Shown here: positions 6,581 to 13,114 of the stretch, one piece after another | How positions within the stretch are numbered: the stretch's first letter is position 1 | Layout of the letters: each line of letters begins with the position of its first letter | DNA from: Candidatus Pacearchaeota archaeon | GTDB taxonomy: Archaea; Nanobdellota; Nanobdellia; Pacearchaeales; GW2011-AR1 | NCBI GenBank assembly: GCA_017608985.1 | Contig: JAFCEV010000013.1 | Location: 1 to 14,541 of the forward strand | Direction: 5' to 3' | Length of the DNA: 14,541 nucleotides | The notes under the pieces: generated by a model | Seen by the model: the letters and a program-made list of their open reading frames with translations, nothing else | What the model was told of the DNA's origin: nothing | Database searches by the model: none | Made by a program: the position numbers and the translations under genes

Positions 6581-7555
6581 TTATAATTTCCATTTGTCAA
6601 ACTTTTTTCTATCTTTTAAATCTCCTCTTTTAGAATATGCTTGAATTAATTTATTTACTTTATCAATAATTGTTAATGGAATTTTATTTGACTTTGTGTG
6701 ATTTAATAATTTGCCTTGCGGTGTGAGCGATTTCGCGAGGAATGGAAAGGTGATGGACGAGCGAGGTCGCGAATTGGAGGACAGGGGTGTGAAAGATTTA
6801 GAAATAACAACTGCACTCGGAGCAGGATAATCAGGTTCAATAATTTTTCCTGCCTTGCTCTTTTCAATAATTTTATTCTCTTGTTCATTTCTTCCGATAA
6901 TTACCCAGTTTTTTCCGAACATAAAATGTCTTCCAAGACCCACTAATTTAATCTCTTTTTCATTCAATCCCCTCTTTAACAGAAACCCCAATCTTTTTTT
7001 CAGGGCTTTTTCACAAAGCAGGCATCCTCCTGCAGGAGAAGGGTATTTAATCTTAAATTTTTTTGCCAGGGCAATTTGTTTTTTTCTTTGTCTTCCTGAA
7101 ATTCCAATTTCAATTAATGGGCGATAAATTCTTTCTTTTAATCTAGATTCTTCTTCAATTAATTTTATTTGATTTTTCTGTTGAGACATTGGCCTCTGTC
7201 CAGTAACTTCTCCAGAAACAATCAAATCAATTTTATTTTTATCTGCAAATTCTTTTGCTTTTTTAAACATAAAAATCCTGCAATCAATACAAGGATTAAC
7301 TCCTGTTCCTGTTCCATGTTTAGCTTTTTTTATAACTTCCAGATATTCCTGTAAAAGCTTTCCTTTTGTGCAATCAAAAATCTTAAGTTTTACTTTCTCT
7401 TTTTTCAAAAAAATTTTTACTTCTTTCTCACAAGAACAATTAAAAGGCAATTTAAAAAAAACAGCAATTACTTCAAATTTTTTCTTTTGCATAATCTTCA
7501 CAGCAAGTCTGCTATCTAACCCTCCTGAAAACATAACAATACATTTTTCTTTCAT
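6581..7555 (-). CDS. PP-loop tRNA thiolation enzyme (ThiI/MnmA-like)
   Basis: 324 aa. Residues 10-15 (SGGLDS) are the PP-loop that binds ATP and adenylates the target. NPCIDC (Cys89, Cys92), SGEVTGQRPMSQ (114-125) and SPAGGCLLC (Cys178, Cys181) are conserved in a family of stand-alone PP-loop proteins often annotated as short ThiI-type tRNA thiouridine synthases, lacking THUMP and rhodanese domains. The cysteines could carry sulfur or an Fe-S cluster. The exact tRNA position is not deducible. After PDYPAPSA (241-248), residues about 250-281 are unlike the rest: serine- and proline-rich, with codons rare elsewhere in the window (TCG, CGA, CGC, CCG). This looks like an in-frame DNA insertion. 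The normal C-terminus (IIDKVNKLIQAYSKRGDL) follows. The start is supported by a TATA box 24.5-25.5 bases upstream. A small broken ORF follows directly. Confidence 0.8.
   Translation of the reverse strand: MKEKCIVMFSGGLDSRLAVKIMQKKKFEVIAVFFKLPFNCSCEKEVKIFLKKEKVKLKIFDCTKGKLLQEYLEVIKKAKHGTGTGVNPCIDCRIFMFKKAKEFADKNKIDLIVSGEVTGQRPMSQQKNQIKLIEEESRLKERIYRPLIEIGISGRQRKKQIALAKKFKIKYPSPAGGCLLCEKALKKRLGFLLKRGLNEKEIKLVGLGRHFMFGKNWVIIGRNEQENKIIEKSKAGKIIEPDYPAPSAVVISKSFTPLSSNSRPRSSITFPFLAKSLTPQGKLLNHTKSNKIPLTIIDKVNKLIQAYSKRGDLKDRKKFDKWKL
6719..6803. repeat. GC-rich in-frame insertion with internal repeats
   Basis: This stretch inside the PP-loop gene is much richer in G and C than its surroundings. It holds two copies of GAGCGA-nn-TCGCGA (6725-6738 and 6759-6772, 34 bases apart), and GGTGTGA followed by a similar A/G-rich string twice (6720 and 6786, 66 bases apart). 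The reading frame stays open through it. It resembles a miniature repeat element that tolerates coding sequence; its exact borders are not known. Confidence 0.5.
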
Positions 7556-7576
7556 GAAGAAAAAACAGGATTAGAA

Positions 7577-7584
7577 TATAAAAA
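7577..7584 (-). promoter_or_regulatory. TATA box of the PP-loop gene
   Basis: TTTTTATA on the minus strand, centred 25.5 bases before the ATG at 7555. It agrees with that start. Confidence 0.55.
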
Positions 7585-7618
7585 ATTTTGCTCGCTAATC
7601 GCTCGGTATTAGTATACT

Positions 7619-7730
7619 GCGAAATTGCATTCTGCAGATTTCTCCATAACAAAAATTATCGCATTAACTTAATTTTATCGACGAAAAACTTAACGAAATC
7701 TGTTTTAAGTAATCAATATTGCAAAGCGAC
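7619..7730. repeat. Intergenic region with nested inverted repeats
   Basis: No gene fits in the 192 bases between the PP-loop gene and the membrane protein gene. CAGATTTC (7635-7642) faces GAAATCTG (7695-7702). Inside lies TTAATTTTATCG / CGAAAAACTTAA (about 7669-7693), an almost perfect 12-base inverted pair with two mismatches. TTGCA (7625) and TGCAA (7720) flank the set. This may be a structured RNA, a decayed mobile element or chance in AT-rich DNA. Confidence 0.35.
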
Positions 7731-7747
7731 AAATTAAACAACAAAAA

Positions 7748-8584
7748 TTATTTCTTCTTGGGTTTCTCAACTTTTATATTCTTAGCCCCAACTTTCTTAA
7801 AAAATTCAGAAATTTTAAATCCTAGATTAAATAATTTAAAAACAATACCTATTCCTACAAGAATAAGTGCAATTACAAACATCCAGATAAAAATAGTTCC
7901 TGATTTTGAGAAGAAGATTTCAACAACCTGTGACAATATGCTTTGTGAAGTTTCTTCTGAAATTGCAATTGAAATCGGCGATAAAACTAATTTGGCTACA
8001 AAAGTCCCTATTCTTTTAAGCTGCAAAATGATTAAAGAAGAGATTATCAATAAACTTCCTGCTAAAATAAATCCATTTGATTTTTTTCTGGATAATAAAA
8101 TAAGCCCTGCAGCCAAAACAAAAGAAATCAAAAGAGTATTATAAAATCTCGCCCTCCAATAATCCCTAGCATAATCTGAAACTAAAAATAGAGGAACATC
8201 TGATTCTTCAAAACATTTCCAGAACTCGCACTGATAATTTTTATAATAAAAATCTCCAACAAGATAATCGACACTATAATTTATTATTGAATCAGTTCCA
8301 TTCGCAATCACCTCACAGGGAAAGACAAAAGTATATCTCTGGAATTTTTGAACAATTTCAGAATTATTATCACAATATTCATCTAAATAAGGGGTAAGAG
8401 TGTCGATAATTGTAATTTTCCCTATCTGTTCTTCTATAATCTCTGTTGCAATAGAGTGAACCTGTGGTTCAACATTTTGGTATGTTAAAGAAGATGTAAG
8501 TGTTGCAAAAAATCCTGTTGCCAATAAACTTACGAAAAGAATAACACTTATCAAAACTATCAAAGCACCTCTTATTAAACCCAT
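7748..8584 (-). CDS. Membrane protein of unknown function, 278 aa
   Basis: I do not recognise the family. Membrane segments are predicted at about 8-29, 149-165, 171-188 and 230-251, with a further hydrophobic stretch at 192-208. Residues 30-147 form a large soluble region, probably outside the cell, with four cysteines (71, 90, 119, 124) that could form two disulfides and three N-x-S/T sites (73, 95, 102). The C-terminus is basic (KKVGAKNIKVEKPKKK), as expected of a cytoplasmic tail. It lies 31 bases after htpX on the same strand with its own TATA box. Adjacency to lemA and htpX suggests a role in membrane protein handling, but that is inference. Confidence 0.75.
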   Translation of the reverse strand: MGLIRGALIVLISVILFVSLLATGFFATLTSSLTYQNVEPQVHSIATEIIEEQIGKITIIDTLTPYLDEYCDNNSEIVQKFQRYTFVFPCEVIANGTDSIINYSVDYLVGDFYYKNYQCEFWKCFEESDVPLFLVSDYARDYWRARFYNTLLISFVLAAGLILLSRKKSNGFILAGSLLIISSLIILQLKRIGTFVAKLVLSPISIAISEETSQSILSQVVEIFFSKSGTIFIWMFVIALILVGIGIVFKLFNLGFKISEFFKKVGAKNIKVEKPKKK

Positions 8585-8605
8585 AATTAACTAAAAGAAA
8601 TGTGG

Positions 8606-8613
8606 TTTATAAA
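8606..8613 (-). promoter_or_regulatory. TATA box of the membrane protein gene
   Basis: TTTATAAA in the 31-base gap after htpX, centred exactly 25.5 bases before the ATG at 8584. Confidence 0.65.
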
Positions 8614-8615
8614 AT

Positions 8616-9494
8616 TTACATCTTTTCGAGCATCTTAATCCTAGAATCAATACTGGGATGAGTGTTGCTCAGTTTTCCAAAAGGATTTGAAATAAACAAA
8701 GGTGCAACAGCTTTGCTGACTTTTTTTTCAGCAGGAACATAATCTGCTTTTATCTTTTTCAAAGCCCTTATTAATCCATCAGGGTACCTCGTAAACTTAA
8801 CAGCAGAAGCGTCAGCAACAAATTCTCTTTTTCGAGAAATTGACATCTGAACAAGATAAACCACAATAGGAGCAAGAATAGCTAAAATAATTCCAATCAG
8901 CATAAAAATAGCTTTGCTCTTGTCATTTCCTCTTCCACCACTAAACCATAAACTTCTTAAAAATATCTGAGAAATAATTGCAATCATACCAACCATCACA
9001 GCAACAAGAGTCATATATCGCATATCATAACTTGCAATATGCCCTAATTCATGTGCAAGAACTCCTTCTAATTCATTTTTATCCAATTTTTCCAAAGCAC
9101 CCTCCGTAACACAAACAACAGCATGCTCTGGATTTCTGCCAGAAGCAAAAGCATTTATCTGTTGAGAATGCATAACATAAAGTTTAGGTTTTGGAAGTCC
9201 AGAAGCAAGAGTCAAACCCTCAACCAAATTATGGTACTGCTTATAATCATCCTTATATGCTTTTGTTGCTCCTACACTTGCAATTGCAATTTTATGTGAA
9301 TTATAAAAGCTGATTAAAATATATCCTATAGAAAAAATAATTGCAATAACCATTATAAAAAAGAAATATTCAGGACTAAAAGCCAGAGAAATCACATAAC
9401 CCAATAAAACCAAAACTACAAACACACTAAACATCAAAAAAACTGATTTCCTTTTGTTTCTTGCAATCTGATCTCTGAAATCTATTCTTTTCAT
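8616..9494 (-). CDS. htpX: Membrane zinc protease HtpX (M48 family)
   Basis: Integral membrane metalloprotease that degrades misfolded membrane proteins; 292 aa, usual for HtpX. Membrane helices lie at about 18-38, 44-63, 164-180 and 197-216. The zinc site is HELGH at 148-152, with the third ligand Glu224 in RKREFVADASA. The M48 signature upstream (INAFASGRNPEHAVVCVTEG, 113-132) and the C-terminal NTHPSIDSRIKMLE (277-290) are intact, so it should be active on the cytoplasmic face. It follows lemA by 25 bases; lemA-htpX pairs occur in other prokaryotes, for example Thermotoga. A TATA-like sequence over the lemA stop may give it a separate transcript. Confidence 0.95.
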   Translation of the reverse strand: MKRIDFRDQIARNKRKSVFLMFSVFVVLVLLGYVISLAFSPEYFFFIMVIAIIFSIGYILISFYNSHKIAIASVGATKAYKDDYKQYHNLVEGLTLASGLPKPKLYVMHSQQINAFASGRNPEHAVVCVTEGALEKLDKNELEGVLAHELGHIASYDMRYMTLVAVMVGMIAIISQIFLRSLWFSGGRGNDKSKAIFMLIGIILAILAPIVVYLVQMSISRKREFVADASAVKFTRYPDGLIRALKKIKADYVPAEKKVSKAVAPLFISNPFGKLSNTHPSIDSRIKMLEKM

Positions 9495-9516
9495 AAGAGA
9501 TTAAAAAATTAAGAAG

Positions 9517-9524
9517 TTTTTAAA
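9517..9524 (-). promoter_or_regulatory. TATA box of htpX
   Basis: TTTAAAAA on the minus strand, centred 26.5 bases before the htpX ATG at 9494. It overlaps the lemA stop codon (9520-9522). Confidence 0.5.
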
Positions 9525-10074
9525 ACTTAACATCGACTTTTTTCTTTTCTGATTCTGCAATCTGAAGATATTGTCTTTCTCTTTTTCCATACAAATTAGC
9601 AAAGAAAATACCAGGGAAAGTCTTGCATAAATTGTTATAAGTAAGAATGCTGTCATTGTAAAACTGTCTTGCATATGCAATCTTGTCCTCTGTTGCAGTA
9701 AGTTCTCTCTGCAATTCAATAAAATTGGTATTTGCCTTTAAATCGGGATAACCTTCTGCAATTGCAAAAATGGTTTTTAATGCAGATTCTAATTGTCTGT
9801 TTGCCTCAACTTTTTGCTCAATTCCATGTGCTCCAACCAATGCTTTACGAGCATCTGTCACTGCCTTAATTGCAGATTTCTCATGCTTCATATATCCTTT
9901 AACAGACTCAACTAAATTAGGAATCAAGTCAGCCCTTCTTTTCAATTGAACATTTATCTGGGCAAGTGAATTATCAATACGGTTGCCTAAAATTGCAAAT
10001 CTGTTATAATATCCAAAGAAAACAAATAATAGTATAATTCCCAAAATAATTAATATCCAAAATATCAATAACAT
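9520..10074 (-). CDS. lemA: LemA family membrane protein
   Basis: 184 aa: one N-terminal membrane helix (residues 1-20), then a long cytoplasmic helical bundle with the LemA signatures YYNRFAILGNRIDNSLAQI (22-40), RRADLIPNLVESVKGYMKHE (46-65) and PDLKANTNFIELQRELTATE (110-129). The family's biochemical role is unclear; it is often linked genetically to HtpX, which follows here. The frame is open much further upstream, to 10260, but that part is antisense to the ferredoxin gene. The ATG at 10074 starts a proper membrane helix and lies 25.5 bases from a TTTATAAA box, so the longer form is rejected. That box is shared with the divergent ferredoxin gene. Confidence 0.93.
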   Translation of the reverse strand: MLLIFWILIILGIILLFVFFGYYNRFAILGNRIDNSLAQINVQLKRRADLIPNLVESVKGYMKHEKSAIKAVTDARKALVGAHGIEQKVEANRQLESALKTIFAIAEGYPDLKANTNFIELQRELTATEDKIAYARQFYNDSILTYNNLCKTFPGIFFANLYGKRERQYLQIAESEKKKVDVKF

Positions 10075-10095
10075 GAACAAAATAAAAGAATTAGA

Positions 10096-10103
10096 TTTAT
10101 AAA
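10096..10103. promoter_or_regulatory. Shared bidirectional TATA box of lemA and ferredoxin
   Basis: The palindrome TTTATAAA is the only good TATA box in the 50-base gap. Its centre is 25.5 bases from the ATG of lemA (10074, minus strand) and 25.5 bases from the ATG of ferredoxin (10125, plus strand). Both genes therefore appear to use one TBP site in opposite orientations, with leaderless mRNAs. The purine-rich GGGCAAAG beside it on the minus strand is a plausible TFB recognition element for lemA; on the plus strand the flank is TTAGA. Confidence 0.65.
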
Positions 10104-10124
10104 CTTTGCCCAATAAAAAATAAA

Positions 10125-10295
10125 ATGGTAAAAGTAGATAAAGAAAAATGTATTGGGTGTGGATTATGTACTGAACTTTGCCCAGAAGTTTTTGAAATGC
10201 AGTGTGACGGAAAATCAGGTGTAAAAAAGGACAAAAATATTCCCTGTGTAAAGAATGCAATTGCTTCTTGCCCTGTAAATGCGATTAGCGAGTAA
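10125..10295 (+). CDS. Single-cluster [4Fe-4S] ferredoxin, 56 aa
   Basis: Small electron carrier translated from ATG 10125. The motif is Cys9-IG-Cys12-GL-Cys15-TEL-Cys19-P, later Cys41 and Cys49-P. Compared with the Pyrococcus type (C-D-C-C with a distal C), Cys9, Cys12, Cys15 and Cys49 should hold one [4Fe-4S] cluster, and Cys19/Cys41 match the pair that can form a disulfide. The aspartate ligand of Pyrococcus is Cys here. Cys27 is an extra cysteine. Length is typical of monocluster ferredoxins; the body PEVFEM and the ending CPVNAI match the family. It is divergent from lemA through a shared TATA box and lies 84 bases before ppsA, which has its own promoter. Its redox partners are not visible here. 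Confidence 0.93.
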   Translation: MVKVDKEKCIGCGLCTELCPEVFEMQCDGKSGVKKDKNIPCVKNAIASCPVNAISE

Positions 10296-10350
10296 TTTTG
10301 CGAACTTTTATAGTCCTTAATTTGACAAAGTTAGGAGTTGAATAAAAACC

Positions 10351-10358
10351 TTTATTAA
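10351..10358 (+). promoter_or_regulatory. TATA box of ppsA
   Basis: TTTATTAA, centred 25.5 bases before the ATG at 10380. Confidence 0.55.
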
Positions 10359-10379
10359 TACTTCTGCATTTTTTTCCAT

Positions 10380-13082
10380 ATGCAAGAAGTAAAAGAGGAA
10401 ATTAAGGAAAACTCTGTTCCTGAAAAAGAAGAGAATTCTGAAAATTCAAATGCCCTACAGGGCGGAGGGCGGGGAAGTGGAAGCTCAAAACCAGAATTCA
10501 TAAAATGGTTTTCTGAATTGAACAAGGATTCTGTAAAAATCGCTGGAGGAAAAGGTGCAAATCTTGCAGAAATTTATAATCTGAAAATCCCAGTTCCCCC
10601 TGGATTTGTTGTAACAGCACAGGCATATGATTATTTCATTGAAAAAGCAGGAATAAAAGAAAAAATAATGGAAATTCTTGGAAAAATAAATTATGAAGAT
10701 ACCAAGCAACTAAATGAAAGCACTCAGCAGATACGGGAACTAATAGAAAAAGCAGAATTTCCAGAAGAAATAAAAGAAGAGATTATTGAATCTTATGAAA
10801 ATCTTGATGTGAAAGATGAGCATATAAAAGAAGACGCTCTAAATATTTTGAAGACTTCTACAGAACCACTTTTTGTTGCAGTAAGAAGCAGTGCAACAGC
10901 AGAAGACTTGGCTGAAGCAAGTTTTGCAGGACAGCAAGATACATACGTGAATATTAAAGGAAATGAAGAATTACTTCTGCACATAAAAAAATGCTTTGCT
11001 TCTCTATTCACTGCAAGAGCAACATATTACAGGCAAAAGAAAAAATTCAAACATGAAGAAGTTAGTCTTGCAGTCATTGTTCAGAAAATGGTCGATTCTG
11101 ATAAATCAGGTGTTATTTTTTCAAAAGACCCTACCCTTAAAAATGATAATATGATAATAGAAGCTGTGTGGGGTCTTGGAGAAGGAATTGTTTCAGGGCA
11201 AATTACTCCAGATAAATATATTCTCTCACAAGAATTAGAAATTATTGACAGAAAAATTGCTGAAAAGAAAATTGCAATAACAAGAGATGCTGGAGGAAAA
11301 AAATCTGTTGTAAAATTAAGAGAAGAAAAATCAAAGCACCAGGTTCTGAAAGATTATGAAATAAAAAAATTAGCAGAAATCGGTTTGAGACTAGAAAAGC
11401 ATTATCAAAAACCACAGGATATAGAATTTGCAATAGAAAAAGAGGAAATTTTCATAGTTCAGACAAGAGCAATAACTACTATTGAAAAAAGAGTTGAATC
11501 AGGGCAGGAACTTCAAGGAGAGGTAATTCTCACAGGGCTTGCAGCTTCACCAGGAATTGCTTCAGGAAAAATAAAAGTTATAAAAAATTTGGAAGATTTA
11601 AACAAAATACAGCAAGGGGATATTCTGGTAACAACTATGACAAACCCTGATATGGTTGTCACCATGCAGAAATCTGCAGCAATTGTTACAGACGAAGGTG
11701 GTTTAACAGCACATGCAGCAATAGTAAGTCGTGAAATGGGAATACCTTGCATTGTAGGAACACGGGAAGCAACCATCAAATTAAAAGAGGGTGAAATAAT
11801 TACTGTAAATGGCTCCACAGGAAAAATTTACAAAGGAAAAATAGCAGAAACAGTGAAGAAAGAAATCTTGCCTGTAACAGCTCAGACAAAAACAGAAATA
11901 AAAGTAATAGTTGATTTGCCGAGTTTTGCAGAACGTGCTTCAAAAACAAAACTAAAAAAAGTCGGATTAACAAGAATAGAAGGGATTATTGCAGAATCAG
12001 GAAAACATCCAGAATATTTCCGAGAACAAAATAAAATCAAAGATTATGAAGATATAATTTTCAGAGGAGTTCAGGGAATTGCAAAATATTTTGAGGAATT
12101 ATGGATAAGGACTTCTGATATACGAAGTGATGAATTTCAAAATTTAGAAGGAGCTCCAAAAGAAAAAGAAGCAAATCCAATGTTAGGTATGCACGGAATC
12201 AGATATGGAATCAAAAATCCTAAGATACTTCAAGCAGAATTAAATGCATTAAAAAGAGTTGCAGATGAAGGAAAAACTATTGGTTTATTGCTACCTCAAC
12301 TAATCTCAGTAGAAGAAGTGAAAAAAGTAAAGGAATTTTTAAAAGAAATAAATTTTCTTAAAGCAAAATTAGGAATTATGGTCGAAACTCCTGCAGCAGT
12401 GCAATTAATAAATGAATTATGCAAAGAAGGAATTGCATTTATCTCTTTTGGAACAAATGATTTAACACAATATATTCTGGCTGTTGATAGAGGAAATGAA
12501 CAAGTTCAGCATCTCTATAATGAATTAAATCCGGCAATTCTTTACCAATTGGAATATGTTATAAGAGTCTGCAAGAGGAACCACGTCGAGACAAGCATAT
12601 GCGGACAGGCAGGAAGTAGAAAAGAGATGGTAAAATTTCTTGTTGAAAGAGGGATTGATAGTATAAGTGTAAATGCAGATGTCGCAAAAGAAATTGCAGA
12701 ATATGTTGCAGAAATTGAAAAAGGATTAGTAGCAGGTACAGATAGGGAACCAAGACAATATCAACCTGAGAAAGCAAGGGACACCTCTCTGCAAAACCCT
12801 GAAGAAGAACCTGAAAAAGATTTTCTAGCACCACAGAATATTCCAGAAGATGAAGAACCGGAAATAAACGGCTTAAAAAAACTCAAAAAAACTGAAGAGC
12901 AGACAAAAGAAGATATTGAAGCGATTGAAGAAGAAAAACAAGAATATTTAAAAAAACATCCAGAAGAAGCAGGGGACACCCCTTTGCAAAACCCCGAAGA
13001 AGAATTTAATGAAGAAGCTGAATTCAAGGATGAAAAGAAAATAAACAAAAAAGATGATGATGAAATTTTAGATATTTTCTAA
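10380..13082 (+). CDS. ppsA: Phosphoenolpyruvate synthase with N- and C-terminal extensions
   Basis: Converts pyruvate, ATP and water to PEP, AMP and phosphate (EC 2.7.9.2), the entry to gluconeogenesis; in archaea it may also run toward pyruvate. 900 aa, longer than the roughly 750-820 usual for archaeal enzymes. About 39-370 is the ATP-grasp domain (GGKGANLAE at 56-64, VRSSATAEDLAEASFAGQQD at 168-187, GLGEGIVSG at 265-273). About 380-490 is the swivelling phosphohistidine domain, with His445 in GGLTAHAAIVSREMG. About 505-783 is the PEP-binding barrel (NPMLG 599-603, ETPAA 669-673, FGTNDLTQY 690-698, catalytic Cys741 in ICGQAG). Residues 1-38 are a low-complexity extension containing ALQGGGRGSGSS. 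Residues 784-900 are an acidic tail with two copies of a DT(S/P)LQNPEEE repeat. Both extensions hold GC-rich inserts. Confidence 0.95.
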   Translation: MQEVKEEIKENSVPEKEENSENSNALQGGGRGSGSSKPEFIKWFSELNKDSVKIAGGKGANLAEIYNLKIPVPPGFVVTAQAYDYFIEKAGIKEKIMEILGKINYEDTKQLNESTQQIRELIEKAEFPEEIKEEIIESYENLDVKDEHIKEDALNILKTSTEPLFVAVRSSATAEDLAEASFAGQQDTYVNIKGNEELLLHIKKCFASLFTARATYYRQKKKFKHEEVSLAVIVQKMVDSDKSGVIFSKDPTLKNDNMIIEAVWGLGEGIVSGQITPDKYILSQELEIIDRKIAEKKIAITRDAGGKKSVVKLREEKSKHQVLKDYEIKKLAEIGLRLEKHYQKPQDIEFAIEKEEIFIVQTRAITTIEKRVESGQELQGEVILTGLAASPGIASGKIKVIKNLEDLNKIQQGDILVTTMTNPDMVVTMQKSAAIVTDEGGLTAHAAIVSREMGIPCIVGTREATIKLKEGEIITVNGSTGKIYKGKIAETVKKEILPVTAQTKTEIKVIVDLPSFAERASKTKLKKVGLTRIEGIIAESGKHPEYFREQNKIKDYEDIIFRGVQGIAKYFEELWIRTSDIRSDEFQNLEGAPKEKEANPMLGMHGIRYGIKNPKILQAELNALKRVADEGKTIGLLLPQLISVEEVKKVKEFLKEINFLKAKLGIMVETPAAVQLINELCKEGIAFISFGTNDLTQYILAVDRGNEQVQHLYNELNPAILYQLEYVIRVCKRNHVETSICGQAGSRKEMVKFLVERGIDSISVNADVAKEIAEYVAEIEKGLVAGTDREPRQYQPEKARDTSLQNPEEEPEKDFLAPQNIPEDEEPEINGLKKLKKTEEQTKEDIEAIEEEKQEYLKKHPEEAGDTPLQNPEEEFNEEAEFKDEKKINKKDDDEILDIF
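10452..10463. repeat. GC-rich palindrome GCCCTACAGGGC in ppsA
   Basis: A perfect 5-base inverted pair with a 2-base loop, followed by a G-rich run to 10480. It encodes part of the linker between the ppsA start and its ATP-grasp domain, and its composition is unlike the AT-rich surroundings. Confidence 0.5.
12774..12809 (+). repeat. 36-base repeat, copy 1, in the ppsA tail
   Basis: Matches copy 2 at 12969-13004 in 32 of 36 positions; all four differences are transitions. It encodes ARDTSLQNPEEE. The core GGGACACCTCT is G/C-rich compared with its neighbours. Confidence 0.7.
12969..13004 (+). repeat. 36-base repeat, copy 2, in the ppsA tail
   Basis: Begins 195 bases (65 codons) after copy 1 and is in the same frame, encoding AGDTPLQNPEEE. 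Its core AGGGG-ACA-CCCCT (12971-12983) is a perfect 5-base inverted pair with a 3-base loop; copy 1 has lost this symmetry. Confidence 0.7.
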
Positions 13083-13085
13083 ATA

Positions 13086-13093
13086 TTTATAAA
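13086..13093 (+). promoter_or_regulatory. TATA box of the 13115 gene
   Basis: TTTATAAA just after the ppsA stop, centred 25.5 bases before the ATG at 13115. Confidence 0.65.
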
Positions 13094-13114
13094 TAAGAAA
13101 AGCCTATTAGTAAT

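Noticed and set aside
7719..8144. 141-codon + strand frame opposite the membrane protein gene
   Set aside because: The opposite strand encodes a convincing membrane protein with a TATA box; this frame has neither a promoter nor a recognisable product.
10075..10260. N-terminal extension of LemA to position 10260
   Set aside because: It is antisense to the ferredoxin gene, lacks LemA similarity, and the ATG at 10074 starts the expected membrane helix at the right distance from a TATA box.
12559..13048. Minus-strand open frames across the ppsA tail
   Set aside because: Low-complexity serine- and leucine-rich mirror images of the acidic tail, with no sign of an independent gene.
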